The notes under the pieces: generated by a model
Databases searched by the model: none
Seen by the model: only the letters and a program-made list of their open reading frames with translations
Told to the model about the DNA's origin: nothing
Translations under genes and position numbers: made by a program
Assembly: GCA_001643675.2 (NCBI GenBank)
Contig: LSRY02000009.1
Span: forward strand, 1,811,001-1,875,000
Origin: Monocercomonoides exilis
Lineage: Eukaryota > Preaxostyla > Oxymonadida > Polymastigidae
Direction of reading: 5' to 3'
Length of the DNA stretch: 64,000 bases
In this document: in pieces, positions 12,701 to 24,521 of the stretch
Numbering within the stretch: position 1 is the first letter of the stretch
How the letters are laid out: each line of letters starts with the position of its first letter

Positions 12701-13640
12701 ATAGACGATCTATTCATGTAGCAATTCGAACATTTGATGGCTATTCAAACAACAAATTTTCAAATACGAAGACGTTCTTATCATCAGCCAAATTAATAAA
12801 ATATCATCAATGAAGAAAACGAAGAAGGAGAAGAAAACTCACTGCCCACAAAAATGTTGCTTGAAATGGATTGTCTCTGGAAAGAGAGCTCAACATAAAA
12901 AAATGCTGTTGGTTGGAATGGAAAATATATATAAAATACATAAAAATAATTAGTCTTGCATGATTATAAAGATTCATCAAAAGAACACACGTGCCCTCCA
13001 TATTGCATAAGCAAAGGATTGTCAATCACTGCTGGGGTCAATCTCCTTTTCCATTGTTTCCCAGTGCTCCTTTCTCCATCATCCTTTTTTCTCCTTAAAT
13101 ATACTTCTTTCGATATTACCATCCACATTTTTTCCTGAAAAAAATATCTCCGAATTCTATTCTTTCCAAGTGCTGTTCAATTGTGAGCGTTCTTCTTTTT
13201 CATCTCATCAAAATGCTTAAAAATCGAATTTGCTTTTCCCCTGTTCAAGTTGAATATGGAAAATTGGCAATTCCCATCTACTGATTGTCTCTCGGCATCC
13301 AGCACTCTTCTGATACTCTGCTCAGAAAACCAAAGGAATGGTCATTTGAATAATTCATCAGATTCTTGGACTCTGAAAAGATGGTTTATAAAAGAATCTT
13401 CTAAAAGAACAGGAACAATAAAAAATGCAAACATCATAATTTTCAAATGTTTTTTTTTTGGATTTTGAATTTCCTTCAAAGATACTTTTCATAAAAATCA
13501 TCTCGCCCAATTCCATCATCAATTCCCCACCATCGCTGTCTCGTAACAACGCTCAAAATAATATCGCCTATCCTGCAGAAAACATCTGCTCATCGATCTC
13601 TCATTTTAACAATAAATATTTTTGTTTTTTCATATCAAAT
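12701..13640. other. No confident gene
   Basis: AT-rich DNA with scattered short frames. A minus-strand peptide at 13358-13549 and another at 13644-13850 look protein-like but cannot be joined. Confidence 0.4.
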
Positions 13641-13959
13641 GATCTAAATATCCATAACAACAAACAAACTGAGATTAAGCGTTCTTTTTCTCTGCAATAC
13701 CTTGCCAAAAGTATTTTCATAAAAAGAGTGGTATGGGGAAAGACATTTTCCAGATAGTTTTGAAAATTTAATATTTGTCATTGTTTCTCTGTCTCGATTA
13801 TTCTTTTCATTTGGATTGATAAAAATGTTGATGACTTCCGAATGATGCATTTTGCAAAAAGTCGAAGGAAATGAGCATCACCGAAAAGTTCACTGGTTTG
13901 CAATCGTTGTTACAGTTGAATTCATATTTATTGAATTTCTTTCTTTCTATTTTTTGAAG

Positions 13960-15290
13960 AATTGTTTTCTGAGCTGGAGCATTTCGATGAAGATGAACAG
14001 AGAAAAAAATTCTTAAAATGAATGCATTGATGGAAGAGATGGATGAAGAAAAATTCTCATCTGTGTTTACAGAAGAACTGTTCAATAAAATACACCAAAA
14101 GATTGAAGAAAAGAAACTATCGATGGATAACGCTCTCGTGCTGCTGAAGCATGCGGGATACCGCATTGTGCTAAGAAATGAATGTAGTATTGGCTTTTAT
14201 CTCTCTAAATTCAGAAGAAGATTAAAAGAGATGATTTTTGAGGAAGAAAAGAAAAAAGAAGAAAAGGATGATAAGCTTATTGTTGATCTTTGCGAATGCT
14301 ATCTTTCTCTGAGCGGTAACTTCACATCTCATTTGCTTTAGGTTTGTGTGCCCTGCCTTCTGAAAGTTGCATCGAATAAAGAAGAAAGTGATGAAGCCCA
14401 AAAGGAAGTGAAAAAGGCACTTTTGGCATTGAGTAATATTTCCAAGTGGAAAGTGTGATTTTTAAATTGATAAATTTATTAAATTGTTTTTGCTTCATTT
14501 ATTGATATTTTTCTTATTTCTTTTTAGTTTGTCGAACAAGAACTTTACCTTAATGAGATCAAAGATATTATCCAATATCATCAAGAGCATCGAAACCTCA
14601 CTCGCCTTTCCTATCAGTCTGCTTAGCAGTTTTTAATTTTTAGATTTCCCCTGAACAAAAGCCTGGAACAAGTGATTGTGAATGAGCTGCATTTTGGAAG
14701 AGATGCAAGAAGAGAATTAGAAAATCTGTCAAAGAGTGTGGATTGGAAGAAAAATGAAAAGTGGGGAGAGAGAAAAGAAAAGGAAGAAATGATTACCATA
14801 TTGAGATGGATGCAAACACTCTCTTATTTCTTTGGGAACTGTTATTTGTGGAATGGAGAATATGTTGGGCTTTTAAGCAGCATTGTTGAGGTGCTTCGAG
14901 CATCAAGGGATATTTTCAGAGAAATAAGCAAGAAATGCATTTGTCCATTTGAAGAAGCATCAGGCCGCAGAGTTGTGAAAATTGGCAGCTTGTGGCAACG
15001 CGGAGCTGTTGATGTTGCTTTGGAAGAGATTCATAAATCAGCAAAGGATGACGAAATTACAGCCAAAATCTTGAAGTTTTTTTTGAATGTTTCAAGAAGA
15101 TTAGAAAAAACAGATGATGAAGCTGATGAAGTGGAAAGAAAGGAAACAAAAAAAGAGATATTTGAAAAGATGGAAGAAGAGGGGTATGAAGATGTCATCA
15201 CAAGCCTTCATGAAACACTGAATTTTCAACAGACGATATTATTTTAAAATATCATTGAATATTTCAGATTATTATGTTAATGTTTTATGA
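13960..15290 (+). pseudogene. Helical (ARM-like) family protein, copy B, decayed
   Basis: Clear relative of copies A, C and D: ELFSELEHFDEDEQRKKF at the exon start (13960, after AG), SMDNALVLLKHAGYR, VCVPCLLKVAS, then after a 75-nt intron (14453-14527) FVEQELYLNEIKDIIQYHQE. Damage relative to copy C: one base missing near 14016; an in-frame TAG at 14339 just before VCVPC; a TAG near 14624 replacing the conserved Trp of YQSAWQF; and a shift of about 5 nt near 15225. After that shift the conserved end SLNISDYYVNVL and a TGA at 15288 lie in another frame. Two nonsense codons plus several shifts argue for a true pseudogene, though homopolymer errors may contribute. Confidence 0.75.
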
Positions 15291-16170
15291 AATGAAACTC
15301 ATTAAATTTTTGAACTCAAAAATCGTTCTTTTTAGATCTTATTGTTTTTATGTTTTTCTTTTTTTCTTTATCTTTTTTCTATCAATCTATCTATCTTTCC
15401 TTCTTTTTTGGTATGATCCGTTTATATCAGCCCAACCAAAAATCATTTTAATAATTATATTTCGATAAGTTAATCATTAGCATAAAAGAACATGCAAAAA
15501 AATTAAACCCTTGGAAATTCTTTTATTGAATATGGGTGATTTTTTTTGAAATCATAAAAAAAGATCAAAAATAGAAAAAATAAATTCTATTGTGGTATTT
15601 TTTGATCAAAGAGTAAAATTGATTTTTTGCAAGTATTTAGCTTTTGTTTCTGTTATATATATTTGTTTTATTGTTATATTCAAAAAAACATACCTTTTTA
15701 ATGTTTTTCGTGAAAAAGAATTATTAAATCCAGCTTTCAAAAAAAACGTGAAAAATAAAAAATAAAACTGTAAAAGGAAAATGCCAAGTTTCTCAACTTG
15801 CAAAACTATTCTAATAAATAAAAAATTCTTTGAAAAACTTAATTGAAACGGTTTGTTAAAAAGATTGTTCCAATAAATAGATTTAACAACTTTTAACCTA
15901 TTAAAGCAATTGGTTTTCTTCACTTCATCTTTTTCTTCAACTGAAATATCATCACAAAACATCAGTCCTTTCTTTTCGATTCAGTTTCTTCATCAAACGT
16001 TGAATGAAATACAATGAAATCGATAATTAATGTATAAAACTAATTCGAACTCGTCTTTTCTCTCTTTATTCTTCTCATCACTTGTCCTTCCCGCTTCCTT
16101 TTTCATCCTCTCCTCATCTTCGTTCCATTTCTACTCCGCTTCTTAAACATTCTCCTCTTGAAAATGTCTC
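15291..16170. other. AT-rich spacer, includes left end of the 6-kb element
   Basis: No supported gene. A minus-strand frame at 15606-15962 is Phe/Lys/Ile-rich and looks random. Confidence 0.4.
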
Positions 16171-16230
16171 TGACGTTGCTTGATTCCTTTCCAGCACTTT
16201 CTGCGCAATTCTTCTCGTTGTATTCCTCGG

Positions 16231-18547
16231 TTACTCCAATTGCTTGTTAACCTCCTCTTGAAACAAATTTGCCTTCACACTCAGTTCATTGGCCGCTGTG
16301 TGAGCGATCAGGTGAGAAAAGGAGGAGGAGGAGGAGGAAGTGGAAGAGGAGGAAGAGGAAGAGAACGATGAAGGAGAAGCAGTAGTTGTTGAAGTAGAAG
16401 AAGATGAAGAACGATAATCCTTCGTAACCAATTTATTCAAATCCTCCATGGTCATTTTCGACTCCAATTCCAAAGGCAGTGCGTATGACTTCTCATCTGA
16501 AGACATCAGCTTCCTCTTCGCATTCGCACTTGTCTTTCTGGAACTGGCTATTCTGTTTGAAGCAGCCACAATCGACATCTGGTCGAGCGGTTTGAGCGGA
16601 TCGAGCGGGCAAAGAAGAGGAAGCGCCTACGACAGGAAAGACTGTACCGAAATAGACGCAGCGATGGATGTGGCAGCAGCGGAGTGGGTTTCAAGCAGTG
16701 TGGAGCTGGTGGAGAAGGAAGGGGAACCAGTTGGGGAGCTGTTTGGAATCAATACACGGTGGCTGAAGGCAGGCGAGAAGAAGAGAAAAGGAGGAAGCTG
16801 AGGTTCTCCCAAGGAATGGTAATTCAGATTATCTGGAGGCATGCTCTATGTGTCTGAAGGGAATAGAGGAAGTGCCCCATCGAAGTCGGATTTGAGGCGT
16901 GTGGAGTCAGAAAGCTGTCCGGCAGTGAGGTAAGATGGTATAAACAGCGTGGGGAAGACTAATCTTGACGAGTAGCTGAGCACATCAAAAACCGCATTTC
17001 CGTCATGCAGTCTAACCGATTGTTCGCGGATGACTGAGTCGTGAAAGGAATCATACGCAAATCTTGTGTTGTCTGCTTCACTCCTGCTTTTGGTGTGTTC
17101 GAGTGGGAAACCAGCCAGACGGCTCTCAAATTCTGCAGTGGTGATGGCGATTGACAGTCTGCGCTCGAGATGGCTGTGGCTGATAACGTAGGCTATGGCG
17201 GGGCAGTGTGTGGAAAGCATTCAGGTGGTGAGGGGTATTGAAGAAGAGGAAGAGGAGCAAGAGGAAGAAGATGTTGATATAGATGTTGATAAGGATGAAA
17301 CAATCTGAGTTGCGTCTTGTTGCAGAGTTGTTATCATTCAATGCAGAAGTAGCATCAGACAAAAGCGACGTCTTTTCCGGTGACATTAGTGCAAGTTGGG
17401 GCAGTCCAAACACTTCCACAGCTCCCAGAAGTTCCAGAACGCTCTCTCCATTTGTGTGTCTGTGACAACACAATGACAACATTGAGCCATCAATTGCCAC
17501 AGGCATCAGAGAAGGTGTGAGTGCTTCGTCAATCGGAGGGAGAGGAGCAGAAATCGACGCAATGGCTGCGGCGGGGTGCATTTCGAGCTCAAATTCAGAG
17601 GCAGATGCAGATGCAGATCCCTGAGAAGGAGAGAGAGAAGGAGAAGAAGAACGAAAAGAAGGAGATGAAGAAGGGGAAGAAGAAGAAGAACTTTTGGAGA
17701 CGGAGGAAGAGAAAGAACAGGAAGAGGAAGAAGTAAGAGGAGGATGAGGAAGAAGAAGAAAGAAGAAAAAGAAGAAGAAAATGATGATGATAAAGGAATA
17801 ATAGAAAAATAAGTTCACTTGCGCTGAATGGATTGCTTTGTTTGCATCAGATAGGATGTAGAGAGGAGGAGGGATTGACATCGCTTGTGGAGGTGGAGGT
17901 GGATGTGGATGCTGAGGGATTTCTAGCGTGCCAGTTAATGAATCAGGTGAAGAAGAAGAGAAGATAATGAAAAAATGATGAATAAACAAGAATAAAAGCA
18001 AGATTAAGAACAAGATTAAGAAGTTGAAATAAAAGAGGAAGGTGATGAAGTGGAAGACAAAGAAGTTGAGAAAAAAGATGATGCGTTTGCAGATGAAAAT
18101 GCTAAGAAAGAATATAGAGTTCTAATGATTTGCTACTGAATCCTTCTTTGATTACTGAATTCAGGCAGAAAGTCAAGCAAATTGTGATCAGTATCTTCAC
18201 AGGCTTATTATTCTCTTTTGTTGATTTCATCTTCTCTTTTGAAAGTTATTAATTAAAGTGTTTTCCTCTCTCTCCTTTTTCTCATCCTTCTTCTCTCCCT
18301 TCCCTTCCTTCTCACCATCAGCCCGAATCCCCTGGCTAGCCACATACGCTGCATAGTTCAGAAGGATGCTCTGTGGCTCAAACACATCCCTCGTCGCTGA
18401 AACGCTGCTGCTTGCAAACATGCCTTCATTTCCCAATCTGCTCTTCCCGAGAATCGCATAAGGTGTATGCACATTCACAAGCGGTGTCTGCGAGAAGAAA
18501 GAAATAGAATGAGAAGGAGAAAGAGAAGGAGAAAATGAAGAAGACAT
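16231..18547 (-). pseudogene. Serine-rich coding debris inside the 6-kb element
   Basis: Minus-strand frames with credible protein content occur at 18227-18547 (TPLVNVHTPYAILGKSRLG, VFEPQSILLNYAAYVASQG), in the middle of 17126-18013 (ESVLELLGAVEVFGLPQLAL), at 16846-17220 and at 16231-16578 (SKMTMEDLNKLVTKDYR followed by a Ser/Thr run). The frames are not continuous, and the purine tracts between them (17230-17770) encode only Ser or Lys/Glu runs. This could be a captured host gene or a decayed element gene. No domain is recognised. Confidence 0.3.
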
Positions 18548-18779
18548 ATTCGATAAAGAGGCAGAGCTTGAGCTAGTTATGTCGAGTGACTTCTAAGCAA
18601 GTGAAAGAGAGTCTGTGGTGGGAGATGAAGGAGTGAGTGGTTTTGGCGGAGTTCCAACAAGAAAAGAAGAGGCAGATGATTGAATGTGGTGCAAGCGAGA
18701 TAAAGGAGGGGTGGCAACTATCGAGGAGGCTACTCCACTTTGAGTGTGCAGCTAAATAAATGAGAGTGTACTGTAGAAC

Positions 18780-20760
18780 GCGAAAAAATGTCTGCTGTTA
18801 TTCATCTTCATCATCACCTCCTTCTACCCTTCTCCTGTCCCTCGAACTCCTTTCTGTTGTTGCCTGCGCAAGTCTTGAGTCGAAAGTGTAAGCTTTCAAT
18901 GTGGATATCTCGTTTTTCTCATTCATCTTCGTCTTCGCCTTTGGCTTTTCCCACTGATTCCCTTTCCTCTGCTCTGCACTCAATTTGCTTCTGAAATCAA
19001 CCTTCGTTGCATCTTCCATTTAAATGCGCTCTCCTCTCCTCTCCTCTCTCTCTCTCTCTTTCTTTGCTCCTTGGCAGTATCGCAAAGCGAGAGCATGAGT
19101 GCGATATTGCTGTCAGCTCCTTCTCTCCAACCACCATTTCTCTTTCTATGCCCATTCAGCTTATTCTGCACAGCCGGCGCATGTATTTCGTTCGAAACGC
19201 TGAAGCAGAGTTGGATAAACTGCAACGGAAAAGGAAAGCTGTTCAAATGCCCATCCAGCGAAGTTGCGAAATGCATTGACAGTGAGGATGATACTGTTGG
19301 GAGTAGGAAAATTGGATGAAATTATTTTTGGAAGGTGCAATCAAGCCGCTGATTGAACAGCTCACATGCATCTGAAGGTCGAAGGTCTGTTCTGACACGA
19401 AGTGAAAAGAAATATCACAGAAGAAGAAGGCGAGAGGATTGAGAAATGTGAAATCATTCGAATGATATTTCCAAAGAAAAATATGAGAAGTTCCTGTGAC
19501 GTTGCTGACTGAATATAATATCTAACTTAACAAGTTGACTTCACAAGGAGATAAAAATCCAAATTGCAATATTAATGACTGATACTTTCAAGCCAATCAA
19601 TAGAATTACATTCCCTCAAAGTTAATTGACTTCCTTTTTGTGGGATCCCTGCCTTTCCCTTCGCAAACTGAAAATGATGCTGTTCTGTCGGCTCCAAAAA
19701 TACAAATGAATCAAATGCCTAATGATGATATCAGGAAAGAAGACGAAGACAAAGACAAAGAGGAAGAAGAAGGTGAAGAAGAAAATGTTGAGGAAAATGA
19801 GGAATAATGAAAAGAAGATGAGATGATGATGAAAATGAATATTTATGATGATTGACAATTCCACAAAAATTCAAAAAAAATGCTGAAGAAGAAGTGGGAA
19901 GATTCCATGTGAATTTGTTTTCTGAACGAAACATCACATTAAACAGTTAATTTCGCAACGAGTCAAAAACCCAAATTGCAAATATTTTGGCTGATGTTCT
20001 GAAATTTATCAATAAAGCTTGATTTATTCAAATCATTTGCTTTTCTTTTTGCGATTTCCTCTCCTTTTGCTTCGAAAATAGAAACTGTTAATATTTCTCA
20101 ATTTCTTTTCCTTTCCATTTTTCCACTTCCATTCAGCTCACAAAATTCTCTGATAATATCAATCCCTCCCTTTCTTCAAGATTCTCTTTCTCTTCCATAA
20201 AACATTCTTCTCCTCTCATAAAAAATACCCCTCTTCCATTTGAATATTTCACAATTGTCCTCTTCTTTCCCGCTTTTACCCTCTTTTCCTTTTTTTCAAA
20301 TTCCATTTCTCCAATTTGTCTCAAATATCTTCCTCATCATCCTCAGCCACTTCTCTACATATTTACTACATTATCTTCTCAAAATCTCCACCCACTCTTC
20401 CCCACCCCTTTGTCTCAGAATTTCTTTCGTTCAAAAACCCCTCTCGAAATATTAACATTCAAAAAACTATCAACATCCACTCCCTGCTACAAAAAATATT
20501 CTTTTATCACCTCTCTGCCCCATATATCTCCTGTGCCATGTGTTGATGAGATAAACATCAAATACTTCTTTTGGTGGTTGAGAATATTATTAAAGGAGAA
20601 GATCATACCAAAAACAGAAAAAACACCTCTGAACATCCACCACAATGTGTACGGGCTGAGAAGACCCTCCAGTGAGATATACAATATATTTTGTGGAGAT
20701 GCATTCCATGCTGTATTTGACCATTCTGAGACTGAAATGAAGAGATTGAATTTTTGAATG
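18780..20760 (+). other. Unresolved coding-like fragments inside the 6-kb element
   Basis: Short plus-strand frames at 19071-19319 and 20410-20757 (ending NVYGLRRPSSEIYNIFCGDA then FHAVFDHSETEMKRL) have non-repetitive composition. A CT-dinucleotide run lies near 19020-19065. No family is recognised. Confidence 0.25.
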
Positions 20761-21561
20761 ATGACGGCTGTGGAAATGAAGCTGTTTGGCAAAAAACAGT
20801 CGAAGAGCAGTTTGGTATTATTTTGTTTTTCTTAATATGAATATTTGCCTTTTGATTGTTTTTGCATTGTTTTCATGGCAGGAGGTGGAAATGATTGAAA
20901 ATGAATGAAAGCGGGATAGCTCATTGTTTGGGTTGTCCATCGAGTTGAGAGATAGAATACATATGGAAAGTGTGTAAGATGAAGAGATTGAGATGGAAAT
21001 TGGATGCAAATTTTTCAAGAAGCTAATTGGATTTGAATTGAGAAAGATGGAATTGAAAAAAAGCAAAAATCTTTCATATTTCAGAATAGAAAGCAATTAG
21101 TGAACTCAAAAGAAGGTAATGATTATTGGAAAGGCTGCTTTGCGAATCGCTTTGCTAAAGCTGTCGAAAATTATTGTTTTCAACAAATGCTTTTATATCT
21201 TTAGCATCAATTTCTAAATTTCTTTGCAACAACATCATAAAACAAATTTTTATATAAAAATTAGATTGATTATGTATTGTGATTATTGTTTTGATGTTTA
21301 AAAAACCAGTGAACTTTTGTTTTGCTCAGTTAATTTAAGTTTCGATATTTTGCGAACAATTTTTAAATATTTTTTTGAAAATAAGTAATAAAAACAATTG
21401 GAAACAAATTAAAATCAATAAATAAATAATAATAATAATAATTAGATCAATATATTTGTGAGATCATCACTTTCTTTTTTCTTTTCAACCTCGCCCTTAA
21501 TGAAAATTTTTTATGATCAAAAGTCGGAATTTTTTATGATATCAAAAAAAATCACCCATAT

Positions 21562-22500
21562 AAAATTTCAAATTGATTACTAAACATAATCCTTTGCGAC
21601 AATTAAATTTTTTGTGAATTGAGTCGGTCGAATTTGCAAAGGAATGTCGACAAACTTCTAATTAATTAGAACTGATTGTTTTTTTAATAATAAACTTTTT
21701 TCAGAAATAAATAATTGTCAATTATTCATTTTTTTTTATTTTAATATATATTCCTACATTTTTTCTCCATTGTTTTGATTGTTCTGATGTCTAATTAAAT
21801 AAAAGGATAGATCAAAATGCTTTTCCTGAAATAGCTCCATCAGGCTTGGTTTGCACTCTGTTAATCAGTGGATAAACTGTGTGTTCTTTGTTAATCTGCA
21901 ATCTTGATCATAAATCGTATTTGTCTTTCTATTTTCGTTTTATTATTCAAATAAGATACACTTATAATTTTTTCTCTATTGTTCTGCACAATTGTTTTAT
22001 CACAAGATAAATAAAGTAATTTTTTCAAATGTATCTTAGAAATTGGTTGAATAGCGTTTTTTAATCTTCAAATTTACAAATATGTTTATCTGAAAGTTTA
22101 TCTTGATATAATTTCATTGAATAAAGTTTTGTTTAATGATTTTCTTATAATAATTGTTACATTTCTAAATATAATTGAATATTATTAACTTATTTTTTAT
22201 CATTACAAGGATTTAGCCTGACTTAATTCTTGTTATTATATTTTTTTACAAACAATAGAAATATTTTTCAAAAAATCAGTGTAGCTTTCAGTTGCTGACT
22301 CCTTTTTCAAATTTCTGATATTCCAGAATAAGTAATATTAATTAAATGGTTTGAAAAGTCAATCGATTGTGAATTTTTCGTTCTTTGTTAACGACAGAAA
22401 TTTCGATCATGCCTGTTCATGAAAATTTTAAACAAGAAGATATATGTGTTGATTTGGGAAAGTATTAAAAAAATATTGCATTGACAATGTCGTATGTGCT
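21562..22500. other. AT-rich intergenic, no gene seen
   Basis: Only short frames; nothing supported. Confidence 0.5.
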
Positions 22501-22523
22501 TCAAATTTTTAATTTGTTAACTG

Positions 22524-23690
22524 TTGGTTGAAAGAAGGCTTTTTTTTAGATTTTTGGGTCAGACAATATATAAGTTTTTGATCAAAAGAGTGGCGTCCAA
22601 AGCCGATTGTGTGGTAGCGATGGAGATGATGGTAGAAAAGTTTCAAAAGAGAAAGGAGGACAAAGTGGAAGAGAAAAATAATGAATGGATCATTGAGAAT
22701 ATGTTAGAAAAATGTTAAATATTCAGAGACATCAGAACATCTGTTGAGCGAAATTTTCTCAACAGAAGATATTTTGGGGAATAACTCGGATGGGGTCCCA
22801 GAATGGGTATTGGAAAAGGAAGTAGATGATGATGAAACAAGAAAGAGAACTCCATCGCCATCCATCTCATCCACTTCAACGACCGATTCTGATTCAACTT
22901 TTGTTCGATCAGAGAGTCTGTGCCCAACCACTTCATCAATATCAAACCTGGTAGATGCGATGGCATGCTCATGCCCATATGAGAAACTGATTGTGGATTT
23001 GAGGGATTCGCTGTTCATGCTGCTTCATGGAAGGAATGAGAAGAAAGAGATGGCGATAGGCACTCTGCAGGAGAGGGAGGTTACAGCTGCCCAAATCCTG
23101 TTCTGGGTAGCTAATCTCGCTCTTCACTCCTTTGATGAAATGGAAAACCCGCTTCAATCGCTAGCCAACCTCAGTCCTCACATTGTTCTTTTCTCAGAAC
23201 ACATGGTCGTCTGCATTGTCATGCACTCTGATTTCCTTTCATCTGATGATTCAGACTCATCGTCGATCTCTTCATTGACAATTGTTTCTTCTTCGTCCAA
23301 TATTTCGTTGATGAGCGAAAGATTCACCGATTCTCCACCTCCATCATCCGCGTTTGAGGATGATGAAGACAATCGATATGAATGTTTGCGGTGGAAGGCG
23401 CCAGAGCTGCTGAATGGGATCAAGAAGCATGCCACAAAGAAAACAGTTGCGTTTTCGATGGGGATGATGCTGCAGGAGTGTGTGGAGCTGGCAATCCCGT
23501 TTGGAGGTGTGAAACAGGTTGCTGGAGATACGATTCGGAGAAAAATCAAAGAAGATAGTAATTGATGAGCCGTTTCTTGAGATGGTTGCGAGATAACAGA
23601 GGGAACTGATTTTTCAAAATCACGAACAAAGTCAAAAGAGTTACGTCATTTTCAACAGTTATCAAGAAGATTGACAATATTAACTTTATT
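22524..23690 (+). pseudogene. Kinase-like cytoplasmic domain remnant
   Basis: The main frame (22744-23565) contains LRDSLFMLLHGRNE, an Asp/Ser-rich linker, then RWKAPELLNGI (kinase subdomain VIII, APE) and TVAFSMGMMLQECVELAIPFG, matching the subdomain IX pattern D-x-F-S-x-G-M-x-L-x-E with Ala in place of the usual Asp. It ends with IRRKIKEDSN. Past the stop, other frames give EPFLEMVAR and VIKKIDNINFIN, as expected for a kinase C-lobe end. The N-lobe (glycine loop, catalytic Lys) and HRD/DFG motifs are not found, so no active kinase is encoded. From memory, oxymonad beta-helix receptors carry tails like this. A short frame at 22524-22718 may be an upstream piece. Confidence 0.5.
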
Positions 23691-23699
23691 AATTTATTT

Positions 23700-24450
23700 T
23701 TATTGTTATTTATTATTAATTTGTATCAACAACAGCACACCTTTTATATTAACATGACATGTCCTGGTGAATTTTCTTTTTTGGTGAAATTATCGAGTTA
23801 GAGACATGTTTTCCAATCTTTCTTTTGAACTTGGAGAAGTTCTAATTTTTTTTAATTTTGCTTTCTGACATTAATTTTTATTCAATTGTTCTCACACATT
23901 GAAAACAATAATTGCACATATATATATATACGTCAATAAACAATTGAAACATATTGCGAAGATAAATACACAAAAATAACAAAACTGAATGAACAAAAGT
24001 GTTCTTTGTTGCAAATAAACGTTCGTTTGATTTGGTGATATGAAAAAATTCAATATCTCAGAAAATACATGGCTCACAGCAATTATTATCAGTTTTAAAA
24101 ATCACTTGTCATTCAGAAGAATAAAAAATGTTCGAATTCGAAACGAAAGTTCCACGAACATTGTTGAACGCATCGATTTGGATGAATAGCAAGTGAAAGC
24201 TAAGAAGATTATTTTATTCAAATAAATAAATAAATTTTCAAGCATTCATTCACAGTCTTCAGATGATTCAATAAAAAAATAAAGCATGCCTTGTTTTTGT
24301 AACCCATTTGTCTTCTTCTTTATTGCTTTATGCTTAAATTGACGTTAAATGAAAAAAGTCAATATAAAAACAATTAATAATGAAAAAATTCCAAACATTG
24401 TTCAAAAAACTGCAATATTTTAAAGGCATTATTATCAGGTTTCACACATT
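23700..24450. other. AT-rich intergenic, no gene seen
   Basis: Contains a short TA run near 23918-23931. It may include the 3' flank or terminus of the hAT element; I could not identify its TIR. Confidence 0.4.
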
Positions 24451-24521
24451 TCTCAGAACTCGTCACTGAAAAGTGAAAGGATTGCTTTTGCTCTCAAATC
24501 TTTTATCTTCAAAAAGATCCT

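Larger units (their letters stand above)
15534..21557. mobile_element. Putative 6-kb transposon with GGGTGATT ends and 4-bp duplication
   Basis: The left end (15534) reads GGGTGATTTTTTTTGA followed by AATCATAAAAAA. The right end (21557) is its inverse complement with one mismatch over about 28 bp. ATAT flanks both ends (15530-15533 and 21558-21561). The same GGGTGATT start and 4-bp duplications of the pattern ANAT mark three short elements at 28583, 45428 and 59786, so this may be a long member of the same family. Inside I recognise no transposase, only serine-rich minus-strand coding debris, purine tracts and AT-rich DNA. ATAT is weak evidence alone in AT-rich DNA; the terminal match is the stronger point. 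Confidence 0.55.
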
